DNA of 64,000 bases from Odobenus rosmarus divergens. Taxonomy: Eukaryota; Chordata; Mammalia; Carnivora; Odobenidae. How positions within the stretch are numbered: position 1 is the first letter of the stretch; every line of letters begins with the position of its first letter. A program made the translations under genes and the position numbers. The stretch spans positions 519,410 through 583,409 of the forward strand of contig NW_004451406.1 in NCBI RefSeq assembly GCF_000321225.1. The letters are read 5' to 3'. Positions 1-11,521 of the stretch are shown in pieces. Below the pieces are notes generated by a model. That model saw nothing but the letters and a program-made list of their open reading frames with translations. It was not told the DNA's origin and did no database searches.

Positions 1-92
1 TAGACTTGATGAGTCACTGTTATACACCTAAAACTAATATAACCCTGTATGTTAAGTATACTGGAATTAAAACAAATAAGTTTTTTAAAAAA
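1..92 (+). mobile_element. L1 3' end (terminal fragment)
   Basis: The sequence carries the phrase 'aaactaatataaccctgtatgttaa' in shortened form (ACTAATATAACCCTGTATG) followed by an A-rich end. The same terminal motif ends the L1 copies near 15.24 kb, 22.32 kb and 36.87 kb. The element continues out of the window on the left. It is non-coding. The A-rich stretch at about 69-92 marks the 3' end. Confidence 0.7.
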
Positions 93-274
93 TGCAGATG
101 GCAATATCTATGGAAATCGGTAAAAACAGCGAAAAGAGACATAGCTGAGATATTAATATAGGAGATAAAATCAAATACTTTAATCTTTACAATTCACTCA
201 CCAGGTGGTAGAAAAGTAAGAACAAAGAACAAATTGCTAAATATCAAACAAATGTAAAAATGGGAAAGTCATTT
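93..274. other. AT-rich stretch, probably old L1
   Basis: No gene is seen. The sequence is AT-rich and lies between an L1 3' end and a MaLR LTR. It may be the left part of the ancient L1 that resumes after the LTR. This is inference from position only. Confidence 0.3.
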
Positions 275-626
275 TATGAGGCTATTTGTGTTCCCACAAA
301 ATTCATATGTTAAAATCCTAAACCCCAGGGAATAATATTAGGAGGTGGGGCCTTTGGAAGGTACTTGGGTCATGAGGGTGGAGCCCTCACAAATGGAATT
401 AGTGCTCTTAGAAAAGAGTCCCGGCAGAGCTCCCTAGTCCCTTTAACCATGTGAGGACACAATGAGAGTTCACACTGTGGCAGCCTGTAAAAGTGCCCTC
501 ATTTGACCATGTTGTCATCTGATCTTGGATTTATAACCTCCAGAATTGTGAGAAATACATTTTTGTTGCTTATAAGCAATCTAGTCTGTGGTGTTTTGTT
601 ATAGGAGCCTGAACAGACTAAGATAG
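275..626 (+). mobile_element. MaLR-type solo LTR (MLT1/MST group)
   Basis: The body follows the well-known MaLR LTR pattern: AAATTCATATGTTAAAATCC near the start, then AGGAGGTGGGGCCTTTGGAAG, 'catgagggtggagccctcac', 'ccatgtgaggacaca', 'cctccagaattgtgagaaa', and a 3' end resembling 'gaacagactaa'. No internal region is attached, so it is a solo LTR. MaLR elements are non-autonomous relatives of ERV-L. The exact subfamily cannot be set by eye. It interrupts ancient L1 sequence. Confidence 0.8.
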
Positions 627-639
627 GCCAGCATAATTC

Positions 640-2900
640 ATATATCAAAACATGAAAAGTAATACAAGGCAAAAGTTAGAAAACACTATCCCTCTTGAAT
701 ATACATACAAAATGTCTTAAAATATTAGCAAATCAAAATCAACAATAATGAAAAAATAAGCTGTGTTATCCCAGAAATTTAGGTTTGGTTTGGTTATAGA
801 AAATTAATAAATGTAATACATCAAATTAGCAGAATAATTGACAAATTATGTAATTATCTCAATAACTGCCCCAAAAAAACTTGAAAATTTTTTTTCACCT
901 GTTATGGACTGTTATGTGAAAAATAATGCAATAACAAAACTGTCAGCAAGCCTGGAATACAAGAGAACTCCCTCAGTCTCATAATGAGTATTTATAAAAA
1001 ACCTACAGTTAACACCAATAAAGTTGGAACATTAAACACTTTCCTCCTTAGTTCAGGGAAATGGCAAGGATATCTGCTCATGCCACTTCTATTTTAACAT
1101 TTCCTACAGATTTTAACCCATACAATAAGGCAAGATAAACAAAACTATAAATATTAGAAAACAAGAGGCAATTATTTTCATTCACAGAAGATACTATTGT
1201 CAATGTTTAAAATAAAAATCTTGTTTACACGAACTACTAAAATGTATAAGGGAGTTTAATAAAGTCACAAGACAGTATAGAGCAATCTATTTTTTTTTCT
1301 ATATAATTGTAATGAAATTTTTAAAATGTAAAATATGGTAGCATAAAAATCAAGGGTCTAGGAATAAAATTTTTAAACGTGAAATGACTTTAATTTGGAA
1401 GCTACAAATCATTACTGAGAGAAATTAATAAAGATCTAAATTAATGGGGAGAAGTATATCAAGTTTAGGCATTGGAAGAACTGATATTGTTAAGGTGACT
1501 TTTTCCCCAAAATTGGTATGTATATTCTGGTCACTTGTTTTGAAGGAACAGACATAATTCTATAACTTACATGGAAGTAATGAGTATATAGAATAGCTAA
1601 TTCAGCTTTTCTTTAAACTGCTCAGCTTTCTTTAAATTAAAAAAAAAGTTTAAGGACTTAATTACTTAATTTCAAGAATTACTATGAAACTATAAAAATA
1701 AGAGAGTGTTATATTGGTATATAGAAATAATAAATGTAATTAAGTAGAATGTCCAAAAACATCCTCTCACATATTCAATAAAATGATTTTGACAAAGATG
1801 CTAAATCCAATAGGGAAAGAAAAATCTTTTTAACAAATGTTGAACTATTGGATATCCATATTAGAAATAAATGAAACTCTTCTATAACCCTCAAAACATC
1901 AAAATATCTAATATCATAAAGCTTTTAGAGGAGAATATAAGAGTATATTTTATTGGACAGCAAACAAAAAAACAGACTATAAAACAAAGTGAAATAAAAA
2001 ATTAGTCAACAACAAAAATTAAAATATCTATTCAGCCAAAGAAACCCTTAATAAAATGAATACAAAAACCAGAATACTGGTAGATACTATATCACAACAT
2101 GTATTTCTGACTAAAAGTATTTATCCAACATACGTATCATATACAAATGAATAATAAAATGATTAATAACAATATAAAATGGATAAAAGGTATGAGTACA
2201 CACTTCACAGGTTAATAGATGCAGATGATTTAAAAGCACATGAAAAGATGCTCAGGATAGTCAATATGCACATCTAAATTGAATCCACAATGAAATACCA
2301 CTCCAGTGCACCAGAATGTATTGGACCAAAAATTTTTGACAAAATTTTGATAAGGATCCTTTCATCTCTTCATTGCTGTTTGGAGTATAAAATTTTTAAG
2401 TTTCTTATAAATTGAATGCATACCTACTATTTAATAAAGTAATTTAATTCCTAGGTAAAGAAAAGAAATAAGAATATATGCTCAAATAGACTTATGCAAG
2501 AATGATATGCCTTCTTTATAATGTGCAAACAGAAACAATCAAAATGCCCAAAACGAGAAAAAAAATCATGTTATATATTTATCTAAAAAATACTGTTAAG
2601 CAAACTCAAACAAACAATAGAAGTAAATGCATATAAGCTCACATATACAGATACATGAAATGTCATAAATGATTCTCGATCAACTGACACATCATAGATT
2701 AATCTCAAAAATTTTATAAGAGAAAAAGCCATAAAAAATAAGTACATACTGCATGGATCCAAAGTCAAAATTAATCCATGGTGATTGAAATCAAATAATG
2801 TCATGGGGAGGAAAGAGGCACAGGGAATCTTTTTGTGGGAAAATAATGGAAATATACTACACCTTGTTTTGGGTGATAGCTTCATAGATCTTTTAAAACT
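640..2900 (+). pseudogene. Ancient L1 ORF2 and 3' UTR relic, sense orientation
   Basis: This is a strongly decayed L1 with no usable reading frame. Around 940-1110 the text follows the L1 ORF2 palm region: a phrase like 'aacttcctcaacctgataaag', then 'aaaaacctacagttaacac', then 'atggcaaggatatctgctcatgccacttctatttt'-type sequence (the G-Q-G-C-P-L-S-P-L motif region of the reverse transcriptase). At about 1180-1200 lies the decayed active-site region. Around 2220-2310 it matches the ORF2 C-terminal end ('gcacatgaaaagatgctca' and 'acaatgaaataccactcc'). After 2,500 it reads like an L1 3' UTR. Indels and stops are dense, as expected for an old L1M-class copy. Boundaries are approximate. Confidence 0.7.
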
Positions 2901-3672
2901 AATCCAAAGGACTATTTAAAATCCATGCATTTCTTTTAGCAGTAATTAAGAAGCAAATCTTGAATTTCTGAACAGGTAAAAGCTGAAACAATATAAAGAC
3001 ATATACAGGCCACAGCAAAGTTTCATACTGCTTGGTCGCTGCTGATTTGTCAGACAGAATGTCAACAAAAATAATGAAACATCTGCTTTGAAGAATTAGT
3101 TTTCCTATCTGATACTACAAAAATACCACAGGATACTGAAATGATATTTTGTATAAAAACAATGATAAAGACTAAGTGTCCACTGACTTGCCTCTGAAAC
3201 AGATGTGTGTAAAAATATTTTTCAACATATTTATCTGTTTTTTTAGATAAAACCTGTTTAAAAAGTAAATGTATTTTATATATTATTACGTTAATTAGTT
3301 AACCTAAGTCAATAGAGGTTTTTTTCAACTGATAATTTAAGAGGGTGTGGAAAATGAAACTCCTCTGGTTATTAATTGCACTGCAATGTGGTTTTCCCAA
3401 CAGGGTGTCTCTTCTAAGTAGCATTCTACCATCTGCAACCGCTAGGCAATAAATTCTGAAGATGGATGTAATAGCAGCTTGCAAAGAGGACTTTTCAAAC
3501 TGAGAGATGTTATTATTCTTTCCAGTATTCTGCTATTTGTGTGGTTAGGCTATCTATCATGCCTTAATTCCTAGGTAATTATACCTTAGACCTGATGCTT
3601 GAAATCATAATGAACCAAAAACCGGAATTCCTGATAAAATTGGAGACCAGACTGTTGTGCTAACAAGTAGCA
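2901..3672. other. No gene seen; unassigned AT-rich DNA
   Basis: I see no coding signal, RNA gene or clear repeat. The short minus-strand open frame near 3,299-3,484 has no recognisable motif and is treated as chance. Confidence 0.5.
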
Positions 3673-3824
3673 CAGTGGTTTTAAACTATGGCTGCCTATT
3701 ACAATCAGCAGAGGTTTAAAAATAAGTAAATAAAGAGCCTGAGTTCCATCCTAGAGGAATTTGTGATCTAGGAAGTCATGCTAAGGCATCAGTAATTTTT
3801 TTTAAAGATTTTATTTATTTATTC

Positions 3825-3855
<31 letters not shown>

Positions 3856-4000
3856 GCAGAGGGAGAAGCAGGCTCCCAAGGAGCAGGGAACCCGATGCGG
3901 GACTCGATCCCAGGACCCTGGGATCATGACCTGAGCCGAAGGCAGACGCTTAACCATCTGAGCCACCCAGGTGCCCATCAGTAATTTTTAAAACCAGTTC
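3673..4000 (+). mobile_element. MER5-like hAT (Charlie) relic, interrupted by a SINE
   Basis: The sequence opens with CAGTGGTTTTAAACTATGGC, a form of the MER5 terminal repeat (CAGTGGTTCTCAA...). It continues with the MER5 order: 'acaatcagcagaggttt', 'cctgagttccatcc', 'gaatttgtgatctagg'. A Can-SINE with its target duplication (3,787-3,989) splits the right part. It is a non-autonomous DNA transposon fossil with no coding capacity. Confidence 0.6.
3801..3975 (-). mobile_element. Can-SINE (SINEC), antisense
   Basis: This is the reverse complement of a Can-SINE: an A-tail/AAATAAAATCTT equivalent on the left, a (GA)n stretch at 3,833-3,856, and the tRNA-derived head (GAGCCACCCAGGTGCCC) on the right. 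A 14-bp direct repeat CATCAGTAATTTTT flanks it (3,787-3,800 and 3,976-3,989) and is exact, so the insertion is fairly young. Confidence 0.95.
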
Positions 4001-4323
4001 ATTTTCTTATGCTACAAGGGTGTCGATTTGCTGATAGCAAATACTAAATGTTGATGCCTGAACATATCAGAGGATACAAGTGGGGAGCAGACAGGTGGAC
4101 ATAAAAGCCCAATTATTACTAAACCCAGCAAAACTGGGAGCAATAGTCAGCTGACAGCCATGATTGGCAGCCTAGAAAAAAAAGTACGGATTACCTTGAG
4201 CTACTGAGGGATGAAAACTGAAGAAAGTTATAGTGGCCTGTAGTTTTATGTACTGAACATTTTTATTAATGATTTTGCTCTTCTGCACAAAGTGAGATTT
4301 CGAGCATGAGGAATGCTGCAAGT

Positions 4324-4490
4324 AGTGGTTCTCATGTGCATAAAAATCACCTCTTATATAAATTGTAAATGAGGTCTTACTCTAGAAGTTCTTTCCAGTT
4401 GTTCTTGGTAGGACTCCTGAATCTGCTTTTTAAATCCTATTTATTCTGATGCAGTTGGTCCACAGTTTGCATTTAAATAAATAGTGGTGT
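4324..4490 (+). mobile_element. MER5-like hAT relic
   Basis: It starts with AGTGGTTCTCATGTGCAT, continues with 'aaaaatcacctcttatat' and a central 'ctcctgaatctgctttttaa', and ends 'cagttggtccacagtttgca', which is the MER5A order. It is a decayed DNA transposon fossil of about 165 bp. Confidence 0.6.
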
Positions 4491-4911
4491 AAAGGATGAA
4501 GATGTCCTAGACAGAATAAATTGTGTAGCCTAAAAAGGAAATGAAAGCAGTATCAAGGAAAAGAAAATGTGACATAAAGAAGAAAGGAAATAAGAAACTC
4601 TATCATTTGATCATGTCAAGTCTTTTCATGGGAAAAAAAACAATTCTCTTTATTACAGAAAAATAAGGAGGACTCACAATGTCAGCTATAATCAGTAAGA
4701 AAATAAACAAGATTACATCTAACATCGGCTATAACATTAACATTCTGTGATTCAGTTATCTTTAGGTGATATGTAGGGTTAGCCATATTTTTGGAAAAGC
4801 GTTTCCTGTTTGTTTATATATGAGGAACAATTGATTGATTCTGACTCCATGTGATTTAATTCTTGATTCAAGTATTTGTTTTGTCTAGGTTTCTATGTTA
4901 AATGTGATCAA

Positions 4912-5070
4912 ATGTGATTGCAGTTGGAATCATTTGGGGGATCTTTCTGAAACACTCATATTTGGTCCTCATGTCTAGGGATACACCAGGGCAGAGCTTG
5001 GGCATTGAAAAGTTTTTCAACTTTTTCAGATGATTGTTAACATGCAGCAGATTTTGATAATGACTGCCTT
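4912..5070 (+). mobile_element. Probable MER5-like hAT relic
   Basis: The middle reads 'ggaatcatttgggggatctt' and the right part 'cagatgattgttaacatgcagca', matching the spacing of MER5 elements ('ggaatcacctgggggagctt' and 'caggtgattctgatgtgcag' in typical copies). The left terminal repeat is not clear. Confidence 0.5.
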
Positions 5071-7126
5071 AGGTTAAAGCTGGCTTAATAGCATTATCAC
5101 TGAACTAATTGAGAATTATGTGCTTAGAATTGTTTTAAAAGACCTGAACTACCAAGTGAGTCTCGACTTTATATACTATTGTCAACTCACTGTATTATGG
5201 ATAAACTGAATCTTTCTTAGAGAAAGAAAAAATGGAGAAATTGAAACCAGTACAGAATTATAGTTGGAATTTTGCACAATTTACCCCACATCCCTATTTT
5301 TTCTCTGGCCAGTCAAATGAGTCTCCCTGAAGCCAATACCAGAGCATAATGTTTGTTTCATTTTTCAACAGAAATATTTATACTGACCCATCTAGCACTT
5401 CTTTATAAGAAGTTTATAATAAAATATTTCAAAGGCATTCACAGATCTAAAGTTATGTGTCATTGATAAATAATGATTACCCTTTCTGTTTGACTCCCTA
5501 CTCATTGATCATACTGCAGGTCTATTAGGATCTTTTGACTCCAGAGCCTATTCACTTGCCAAATATTTTAATAAAAGGTATTTCTAAGGAAGCATAACTG
5601 CATGCAATCATGCTATTTCATTTTATGGCTGTGGTCATAAAAAATATTTTGTTCCTGCAAAATGACAGAAATAATAGTATGATAATCCAAATAGGTAATA
5701 TATATATATATATTTATTTAAATATATATATTAAATATATATATTTAAAATATATATATATTTAAAAATAAAAACTAGCATTTATTTCTTTTAAATTTAG
5801 TCACTTTATAAAGATTTTTGGTGTGACTCCATGCTCTACCTTTGATATGAGATGGATGCTCTAGATAGTTTGAGGTTATAAACTATTTTCCTACATTTTG
5901 AAGATTGGTATTATATTATTTTTTAAAATAATGCTATGAGTTATTATAGACATCAAAAAAATCAAAGTAAAATGCAAGTAAAATCCCAATAAAAACTCCA
6001 AACTTCCTATCCATTAATAAATTTATCTATTAGTAATAAAAGCTCAAGATAGGCAAAATTCTAAATATAAGACTATGGAGTAATTGGCAATTTTTAGTAA
6101 TTAAAAGTGTAGGTTTTACATTTATATCTCTTCTCAACTAAAATATTTTAAATGATATGCAACATCATGTAAAACAATATCGTAAACTACATTATAAACT
6201 TGTAATAGCCAGAAACGTGTTATTTTACATGTGGGCCATAAAAAATAAGGTTGGTTATGATAGATATATACTATAAACCACCTCAGGTAACATAATAGCA
6301 ACACTCCCGTCTATTCACTGAAAAAAAAATGTGTTAACACTGTCAGAAAAAGTCTTTTAAAATACATAGTTTAATAAGATAAATTCGGTAAAGGATGATA
6401 GTGTTGAGAACCAAGGAAATCACAAATTTAAAAGTCATGTTTTTTTCCCCAAAATTTTTCTAAAAAAATTTTCAAAATTTGTTTAGAGCAGACACTACTC
6501 ACAAACAGCACATATTTACTTCACGTACTTACTTTGTCCCTAATAAACATCTTTGATAAATATCCAGGTATCCTAAACCATCCAGGTAAAACATAGTTGA
6601 GATAAACTAGATATAATAATGGTATTATTTTGAAGAAGAACTTAAGTTTTTGAGTGTCCAAATAAGCAAAATAAAAAAAAGTTCACAGTATAAACTATAA
6701 GTAAATTAAATATGCATGTAACAGGAAATAAAGAAGTAATACATTGAGCCAAAGCTCCTTTATAGTGTGTCATACGTATTTAAGAAATACCATTTAAGGA
6801 AATAGTTTAATTCAAATATAAGAAAGGAGTGAAATTATCTACTACATTAAAATATTCACTTCTAATGCCATTCCTTTAAGTAAAAACATCATTTTAATAA
6901 TTTGTGAAATGTTGCAAATATTATGCTCCTATTTTTATGAAGCCATGAAAATAAGTACAATTTTTGGATTACATACAATTTATGCTTTTTCTCTCTTTTT
7001 GATTCCAGACCTATTCACTATAACACCAAGTTTTGGTTTTTGGTGTAGTCTCTGCAATGAAATCAAAAGCTTTAAAAGTAATGTATAGTGTTGAGGCAAT
7101 GAGAGCAAGAGACTGGGAAAGAGTTC
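5071..7126. other. No gene seen; AT-rich unassigned DNA
   Basis: Apart from the AT dinucleotide tract at 5,697-5,770 I recognise no gene, RNA or repeat family. A+T content is very high throughout. Confidence 0.5.
5697..5770. repeat. (TA)n-rich, self-complementary low-complexity tract
   Basis: Alternating TA runs of 8-17 bp are separated by TTTAAA-type breaks. The tract is nearly palindromic throughout and could form hairpins. It is likely length-variable between individuals. Confidence 0.9.
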
Positions 7127-7285
7127 AGCTCAGGTCATGATCCTGGAGTCTCGGAATCGAGTCCCACATCGGGCTCCCTGCTCAGCGGGGAGTCTGCTTC
7201 TCCCTCTGACCCTCTTCCCTCTTGTGCTCTCTATCTCTCATTCTCTCTCTCAAATAAATAAATAAAATCTTAAAAAAAAAAAAGA
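7127..7285 (+). mobile_element. Can-SINE, head truncated or degraded
   Basis: The SINE body is clear from GCTCAGGTCATGATCCTGGA through the CT-rich part to AAATAAATAAATAAAATCTT and a poly(A). The first ~30 bp (tRNA-like head with the A box) are missing or unrecognisable. It belongs to the 'gagtcccacatcgggctcc / ctgaccctcttccctc' subtype seen also at 24.4 and 50.4 kb. Confidence 0.9.
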
Positions 7286-7899
7286 ATGCCTCTGCCATTC
7301 ATCTAATTTTAAAAAAAAAAAAGAGCAGTTTCAATTTCAGATACCTCAGTGGCAAATTCTAGGAACTGTTTGCCTCTTTTTAAATGAATTTCTAGCTGCC
7401 TCGCACCTTGCTGGCACAAACACATCCCCACTTACTTGTCCTTTATCAGCTGTGAAAATTACTAAACTAAAAAAAAAAAGTTCTCCAAGAGGCAGTTGTG
7501 GTGTCTATTTCAAAGTGGACCACCCCAGCCCGCTGGCCTCGGCAGTGCTCACAGGAGGATCATTAGGGCAGTCCAGCTGGCTAGTTGATCATGGTGTTTC
7601 TAGAAGTGAAGTAGATAGCCCAATAAATTCTTACTTGATCTGTATAAGCAGAGAAGTTTTAGGTCTGGGCCAAATGAACAGAAGTCTAACTTGAATCATA
7701 AAAACAGAAAGTCACTCAGTCAGTTACCAGATTTGAGTTGATACACAGACCCAGAAGCTCTTGCATGAAGGGGAGGCCAGGTCTCCTTGAGAAAGGACAC
7801 CAGTACACTACAAATAATTTATATTGTTAATCATTCTCTTAACTTTCCCCAAAGGGGCCTATGACCTTTTGCTGGGGTAACAGTACACAGGGAAAGAAA

Positions 7900-8020
7900 A
7901 TAATCAGGCCTTTCAGTGACTACTGGATGCTGGCTCTGAACTGACACTAATTCTAGGAGACCCAAAACATCACTGTGATCTGCCAGTTAAAGTAGGCGCT
8001 ATGGGAGGTCAGGTGATCAA
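7900..8020 (+). pseudogene. ERV-L aspartic protease remnant
   Basis: In frame 3 a short run reads L-L-D-A-G-S-E-L, with the catalytic triplet at 7,926-7,934. Retroviral proteases carry D-T/S-G here, so the middle residue is changed to Ala. The run continues open for about 35 codons through 'G-D-P-K-H-H-C' and 'G-G-Q-V-I', typical of an ERV-L protease, then loses frame. The enzyme normally works as a dimer to cleave the retroviral polyprotein; this copy cannot. Confidence 0.7.
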
Positions 8021-8229
8021 TGTAGTTAGCTCAGGTCTATTTCACAGTGGGCCCAGTGGTTCCACAATCCTGTTTGTGGTTATTTACATAGTTTCAGAAT
8101 GCTAATTTTAGAATAGATGTACTCAGCAGCTGGCCAACTTCCCACGTTGGTTCCCTGACTTGTGCAGTTAGGACTATTATGGTGGAAAAGGCTAAGTGAA
8201 AGTCCCTAGAACAGTCTTTACCTAGGAAA

Positions 8230-8960
8230 ATGGCAAATGAAAGTAATACCATTTTCCTAGAGGGATTGCAGAGATTAGTGACACCAGAAAGGACTTTGAA
8301 GTTTGCAGGGGTGGTGATTTCTACCACATCCCCATTCAACTTGCCTATTTGGTCTGTACAGAAGACAGATGGATCTTGGAGAGTTACAGTGGATTATGAT
8401 AGACTTAACCAGGTGGTGACTCCAATGGCAGCAGCTATGACAGACGTGGTTTAATTGTTTGAGCAAATTAACGTACCCCCTGATTACCTAGTATGTAGCT
8501 ATTGAGCTGGCAAATGCCTTTTTCTCCATCCCTGTCAATAAGGTCCACCAGAAGCAGTTTGTTTTCAGGTGGCAAAGCCAACAAAACACCTTTCCCGTCC
8601 TATCTCAGGGATACAACAACTCTCCTGCCGTACGTCATAATTTAGTTTGCACAGATCTTTATCACTTTTCCTTCACATAAGATATCACACATGGGTCCAT
8701 TTCATTGATGATATTATACTGAGTGGACCTAGTGAACAAGTAGTAACTACTTTAGACTTATTGGTAAGACATTTGAAAGCTGGACGGTAGGAAATAAATA
8801 TAAGAAAAATTAAGGGGACTTCTACCCCAGTGAAATTTCTGGGGGTCCAGTGGTATAGGGCATGCTGAAATATCCCTTCTAAGGTAAAGAGTAAGTTGTT
8901 GTATCTGCCCCTCCTACACCTAAAAAAAGAGGTGCAAAGCCTCATGGACATCTGGATTTT
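8230..8960 (+). pseudogene. ERV-L reverse transcriptase remnant
   Basis: Frame 1 contains the fingers/palm motif W-x-V-Q-K-x-D-G-S-W-R (about 8,350-8,385), followed by V-D-Y-x-x-L-N-Q-V-V-T-P. About 300 bp later the catalytic motif F-I-D-D survives at 8,701-8,712. A stop at 8,452-8,454 and later indels break the frame. A phrase equivalent to K-F-L-G-V-Q-W, the usual downstream RT motif, is visible near 8,836-8,858. The active-site residues survive but the open frame does not. Confidence 0.85.
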
Positions 8961-9579
8961 GTATACAACATATTCTTCATTTAGATGCGTTACTCCAGCC
9001 CATTTACTGAATGACTCAAAAAGCTGCTAGTTTTGATTAGAGCCCAGAATAGGACAAGGCTCTGAAACAAGTCCAGGCTTCTGGACAAATTGCTCTGCCA
9101 GTTGTGCCATATGATCTAGCAGAGCCAGTGGTGCTTAATGTGTCAGTGGCAGATAAGAATACTATTTGGAGCCTTTGGTAGGTCCCTTTAAGTGAATCAC
9201 GGTGGTATAGATCCACAGGACTTGGGATCAAAGCTCTGAAATCACCCTCAGATAACTATTCTCCTTTTGAGAAGCAACTTTAGGCTGCTACTGGGCCTTA
9301 GTTGAGAAGAGACATTTAACCATTGACCACTAAGTTATTATGTAACCTGAGTTGTCCCTTATGAACTAGTGTTACTTGACCCACTAAGCTATAGTTGGGC
9401 ATGCACAGCCAAACTCCATCATAAATTGAAGTGGAATGCAAGTGATTGGACCCAAACACACCCTCAGGACATAAAAGGGATGACATGAAGAAGTGGCTCA
9501 AATGTCCATTTTCCCACTCCTGCTACACTGCCTTCTCTCTCCTAGGCTGCATCTGTGTCTTCATGGGGAGTTCCTAGTG

Positions 9580-9930
9580 AGGAAGGCTAGACCCAGGACT
9601 GTTTTACCGATGATTCTGTACAGTATGCAGGCACCAATCAAAAGTGGACAGCTGCAGCACCACCCAACTCTTTTCTGGAATATCCCTGGAGGACAAATGA
9701 TGAAAGTAAATCCTCCCAATAGGCAGAACTTCAAGCAGTGCACCTGGTTTTTCACTTTGCTTGGAAAGAGAAATAGCCATACATGTGATTATATACCAAT
9801 TTATGGACTATGGCTAATGGTTTGGCTGGATGGTCAGGGACTTGAAAGGAACATGATTGGGATATTGGTTACAAGGAAACTTGGGAAAGAAGTATGTGGA
9901 TATACCTCTATGAAAGGACAAAAAAAATGA
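9580..9930 (+). pseudogene. ERV-L RNase H remnant
   Basis: In frame 2 the first catalytic strand reads F-T-D-D-S at 9,602-9,616, where retroviral RNase H normally has T-D-G-S. Further on, 'A-E-L-Q-A-V-H' and 'F-A-W-K-E-K' type runs are visible in other frames (about 9,720-9,775), as is 'A-N-G-L-A-G-W-S-G' (about 9,813-9,840). These are the conserved ERV-L RNase H blocks. A 145-codon open frame here (9,493-9,930, frame 1) is not the ancestral frame. Confidence 0.7.
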
Positions 9931-10109
9931 AGAATTTGTTTTATATGTGAATGCTTACCCAAGTGTGACCTCAGCAGAGGAAGAATTGTAATTAAGTGGA
10001 TGGGATGACATATTCTGTGGATATTAGTCAGCTGATGCATAAAGTCATGGTAGGTGGAGGTCATACATGGCCTTAGCAATATGGACTTCCACTCACCAAC
10101 GCCAACGTG

Positions 10110-10530
10110 GCTATGACAACTGCTGAATGCCCAGTCTGCCATCAGCAAGGACCAACACTGAGTCTCCAATAAGGCACCATTTCCTAGGGTGATTAGCCAG
10201 CTACCTTATGACAAGTCCTATTGTCATGATCACTTCTACTGTGGAAGTGGCAGGGTTTTTTCTTACTGAAATAGAGACTTACTGTGGATATGGACTTGCA
10301 TTCCTTGAATGCAGTGTTTCTGGCAAAACTGACATCCATGGACTTAAAGAATACATTATCCATTGTCATGGTATTCCACACATATTGCTCCTACACAGGA
10401 AAAGAGGTGTGGCAGTTATCTTTTCTCTTGGAATTCACTGGTCTTACCATGTTCCTCACCATCCTGATGCAGCTGGCTTGATAGAACAATGGAAAAGTCT
10501 TTTGAAGACTTATTATAACACCAGGTAGAT
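10110..10530 (+). pseudogene. ERV-L integrase remnant
   Basis: The N-terminal zinc-binding half shows C-P-V-C at 10,128-10,139 (frame 3). The catalytic core lies in frame 2 from 10,208. Its first acidic residue, normally Asp in 'D-T-Y-x-G-Y-G', is Glu at 10,274-10,276. The block that normally holds the second Asp is disrupted near 10,385-10,420. The third acidic residue, Glu in 'A-A-G-L-I-E-Q-W', is present at 10,484-10,486. At least one frameshift separates the zinc-finger and core parts. The copy is dead. Confidence 0.85.
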
Positions 10531-10676
10531 GGCAATACTTTGCAAGGCTGGGGCAGTGTTCTCCAGAAGGGTATGTGTACTCTGAATTAGCAGCCAGTAT
10601 ATGGTGAACTGTTTCTTGCACAGCCGGGAATCACAGGTTCACTAGCAAAATTTTTGCTTTATATTCCTGTGACCAT

Positions 10677-11143
10677 ATGCTTTCCTGCCCTAAAGATTCC
10701 AAAGGGAGGAGTACTTCTACCAGGAGACAAAACAATGACTCCACTGAACTAGAAGAAAGGACTGCTGCCCAGCCACTTTGGACTCCTCATCTTCTGAATC
10801 AACAGGCAAAGAAGAGAGTTGCTGTGCTGACTGGGGGGATTCATCCTGACTACCAAGGGGAAATTGGACTTCTACTCCACAATAGATGTGAGGAATAGTA
10901 TGGCTGGAGTACCGGAGATCCCTTAGGCTGTCTCAGTATTACCATGCCCTGTGAACAAGGTCAGTGGAAACTACAACAACCCAGTCCAGGTGGGACTACA
11001 AATGACCCAGGCTTGTCAAGCATGAAGGTTTGGGTCACCTCACCAAGAACTAAACATGAACAGTTGAGGTGCTTTCTGAAGGCAAAAGGATATGGAATGG
11101 GTACTGGAAGGATGTTGTTACAAATATTAGCTACAACCACATG
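10677..11143 (+). pseudogene. ERV-L dUTPase remnant
   Basis: Frame 3 shows the dUTPase core, including Q-Q-A-K-K and then motif III written here G-I-H-P-D-Y-Q-G-E-I (10,836-10,865). The expected catalytic Asp is His at 10,842-10,844. A stop at 10,896-10,898 splits the frame, and the remainder (10,944-11,143) keeps a 'D-P-G' and 'M-K-V-W-V-T' tail typical of the ERV-L C-terminus. dUTPases hydrolyse dUTP to dUMP and limit uracil in viral DNA. Position after integrase supports ERV-L rather than a lentiviral or betaretroviral origin. Confidence 0.8.
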
Positions 11144-11521
11144 ACCAGTTATAGAAATGCGGCTGTAGTTATCGTATTTCTCCTTATTTTGTTCTGAACA
11201 TATTTGAATAGATAGATAGATATAAAATATCTTTTTTCTTGCTCTTACCCCTTATCATGTAACATAAGATGTATTGAATTTTATATCATAGTATTTAAGC
11301 ATTATTAATACTGCATCATAGTATTTAAGTTATGGGTTATCAAGAAGAATAAACAGCACTCACACTCAGACTTTTCCTTCTCTTCTAAGGAAGGTTTAGT
11401 GCATTTCAGTTGTATGCAGAACAGTTGTATTATGTTAGGTGGAACTATGACCTTATTATTGCCATTATTTAGAGATTAAGTATAGTTTAAGGAGATGTGA
11501 TGTATTGACAAGGTGTAGACG

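Larger units (their letters stand above)
7480..11521 (+). mobile_element. ERV-L internal region, 5'-incomplete and decayed
   Basis: A continuous set of retroviral remnants runs in one direction: a gag/pro-like part (about 7,480-8,000), reverse transcriptase (about 8,230-8,960), RNase H (about 9,590-9,850), integrase (about 10,100-10,520) and a dUTPase (about 10,680-11,130). A 3' LTR of MLT2 type follows at 11,522. A dUTPase downstream of integrase is the hallmark of the ERV-L family. No env-like sequence is seen between dUTPase and LTR, as expected for ERV-L. Frames shift repeatedly (protease frame 3, RT frame 1, RNase H and integrase core frame 2, dUTPase frame 3) and stops are many, so nothing is expressible as an intact protein. 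The 5' LTR is not found. The left limit is approximate. Confidence 0.85.

Noticed and set aside
9493..9930. 145-codon open frame
   Set aside because: It lies in the ERV-L RNase H region but mostly in a non-ancestral frame.
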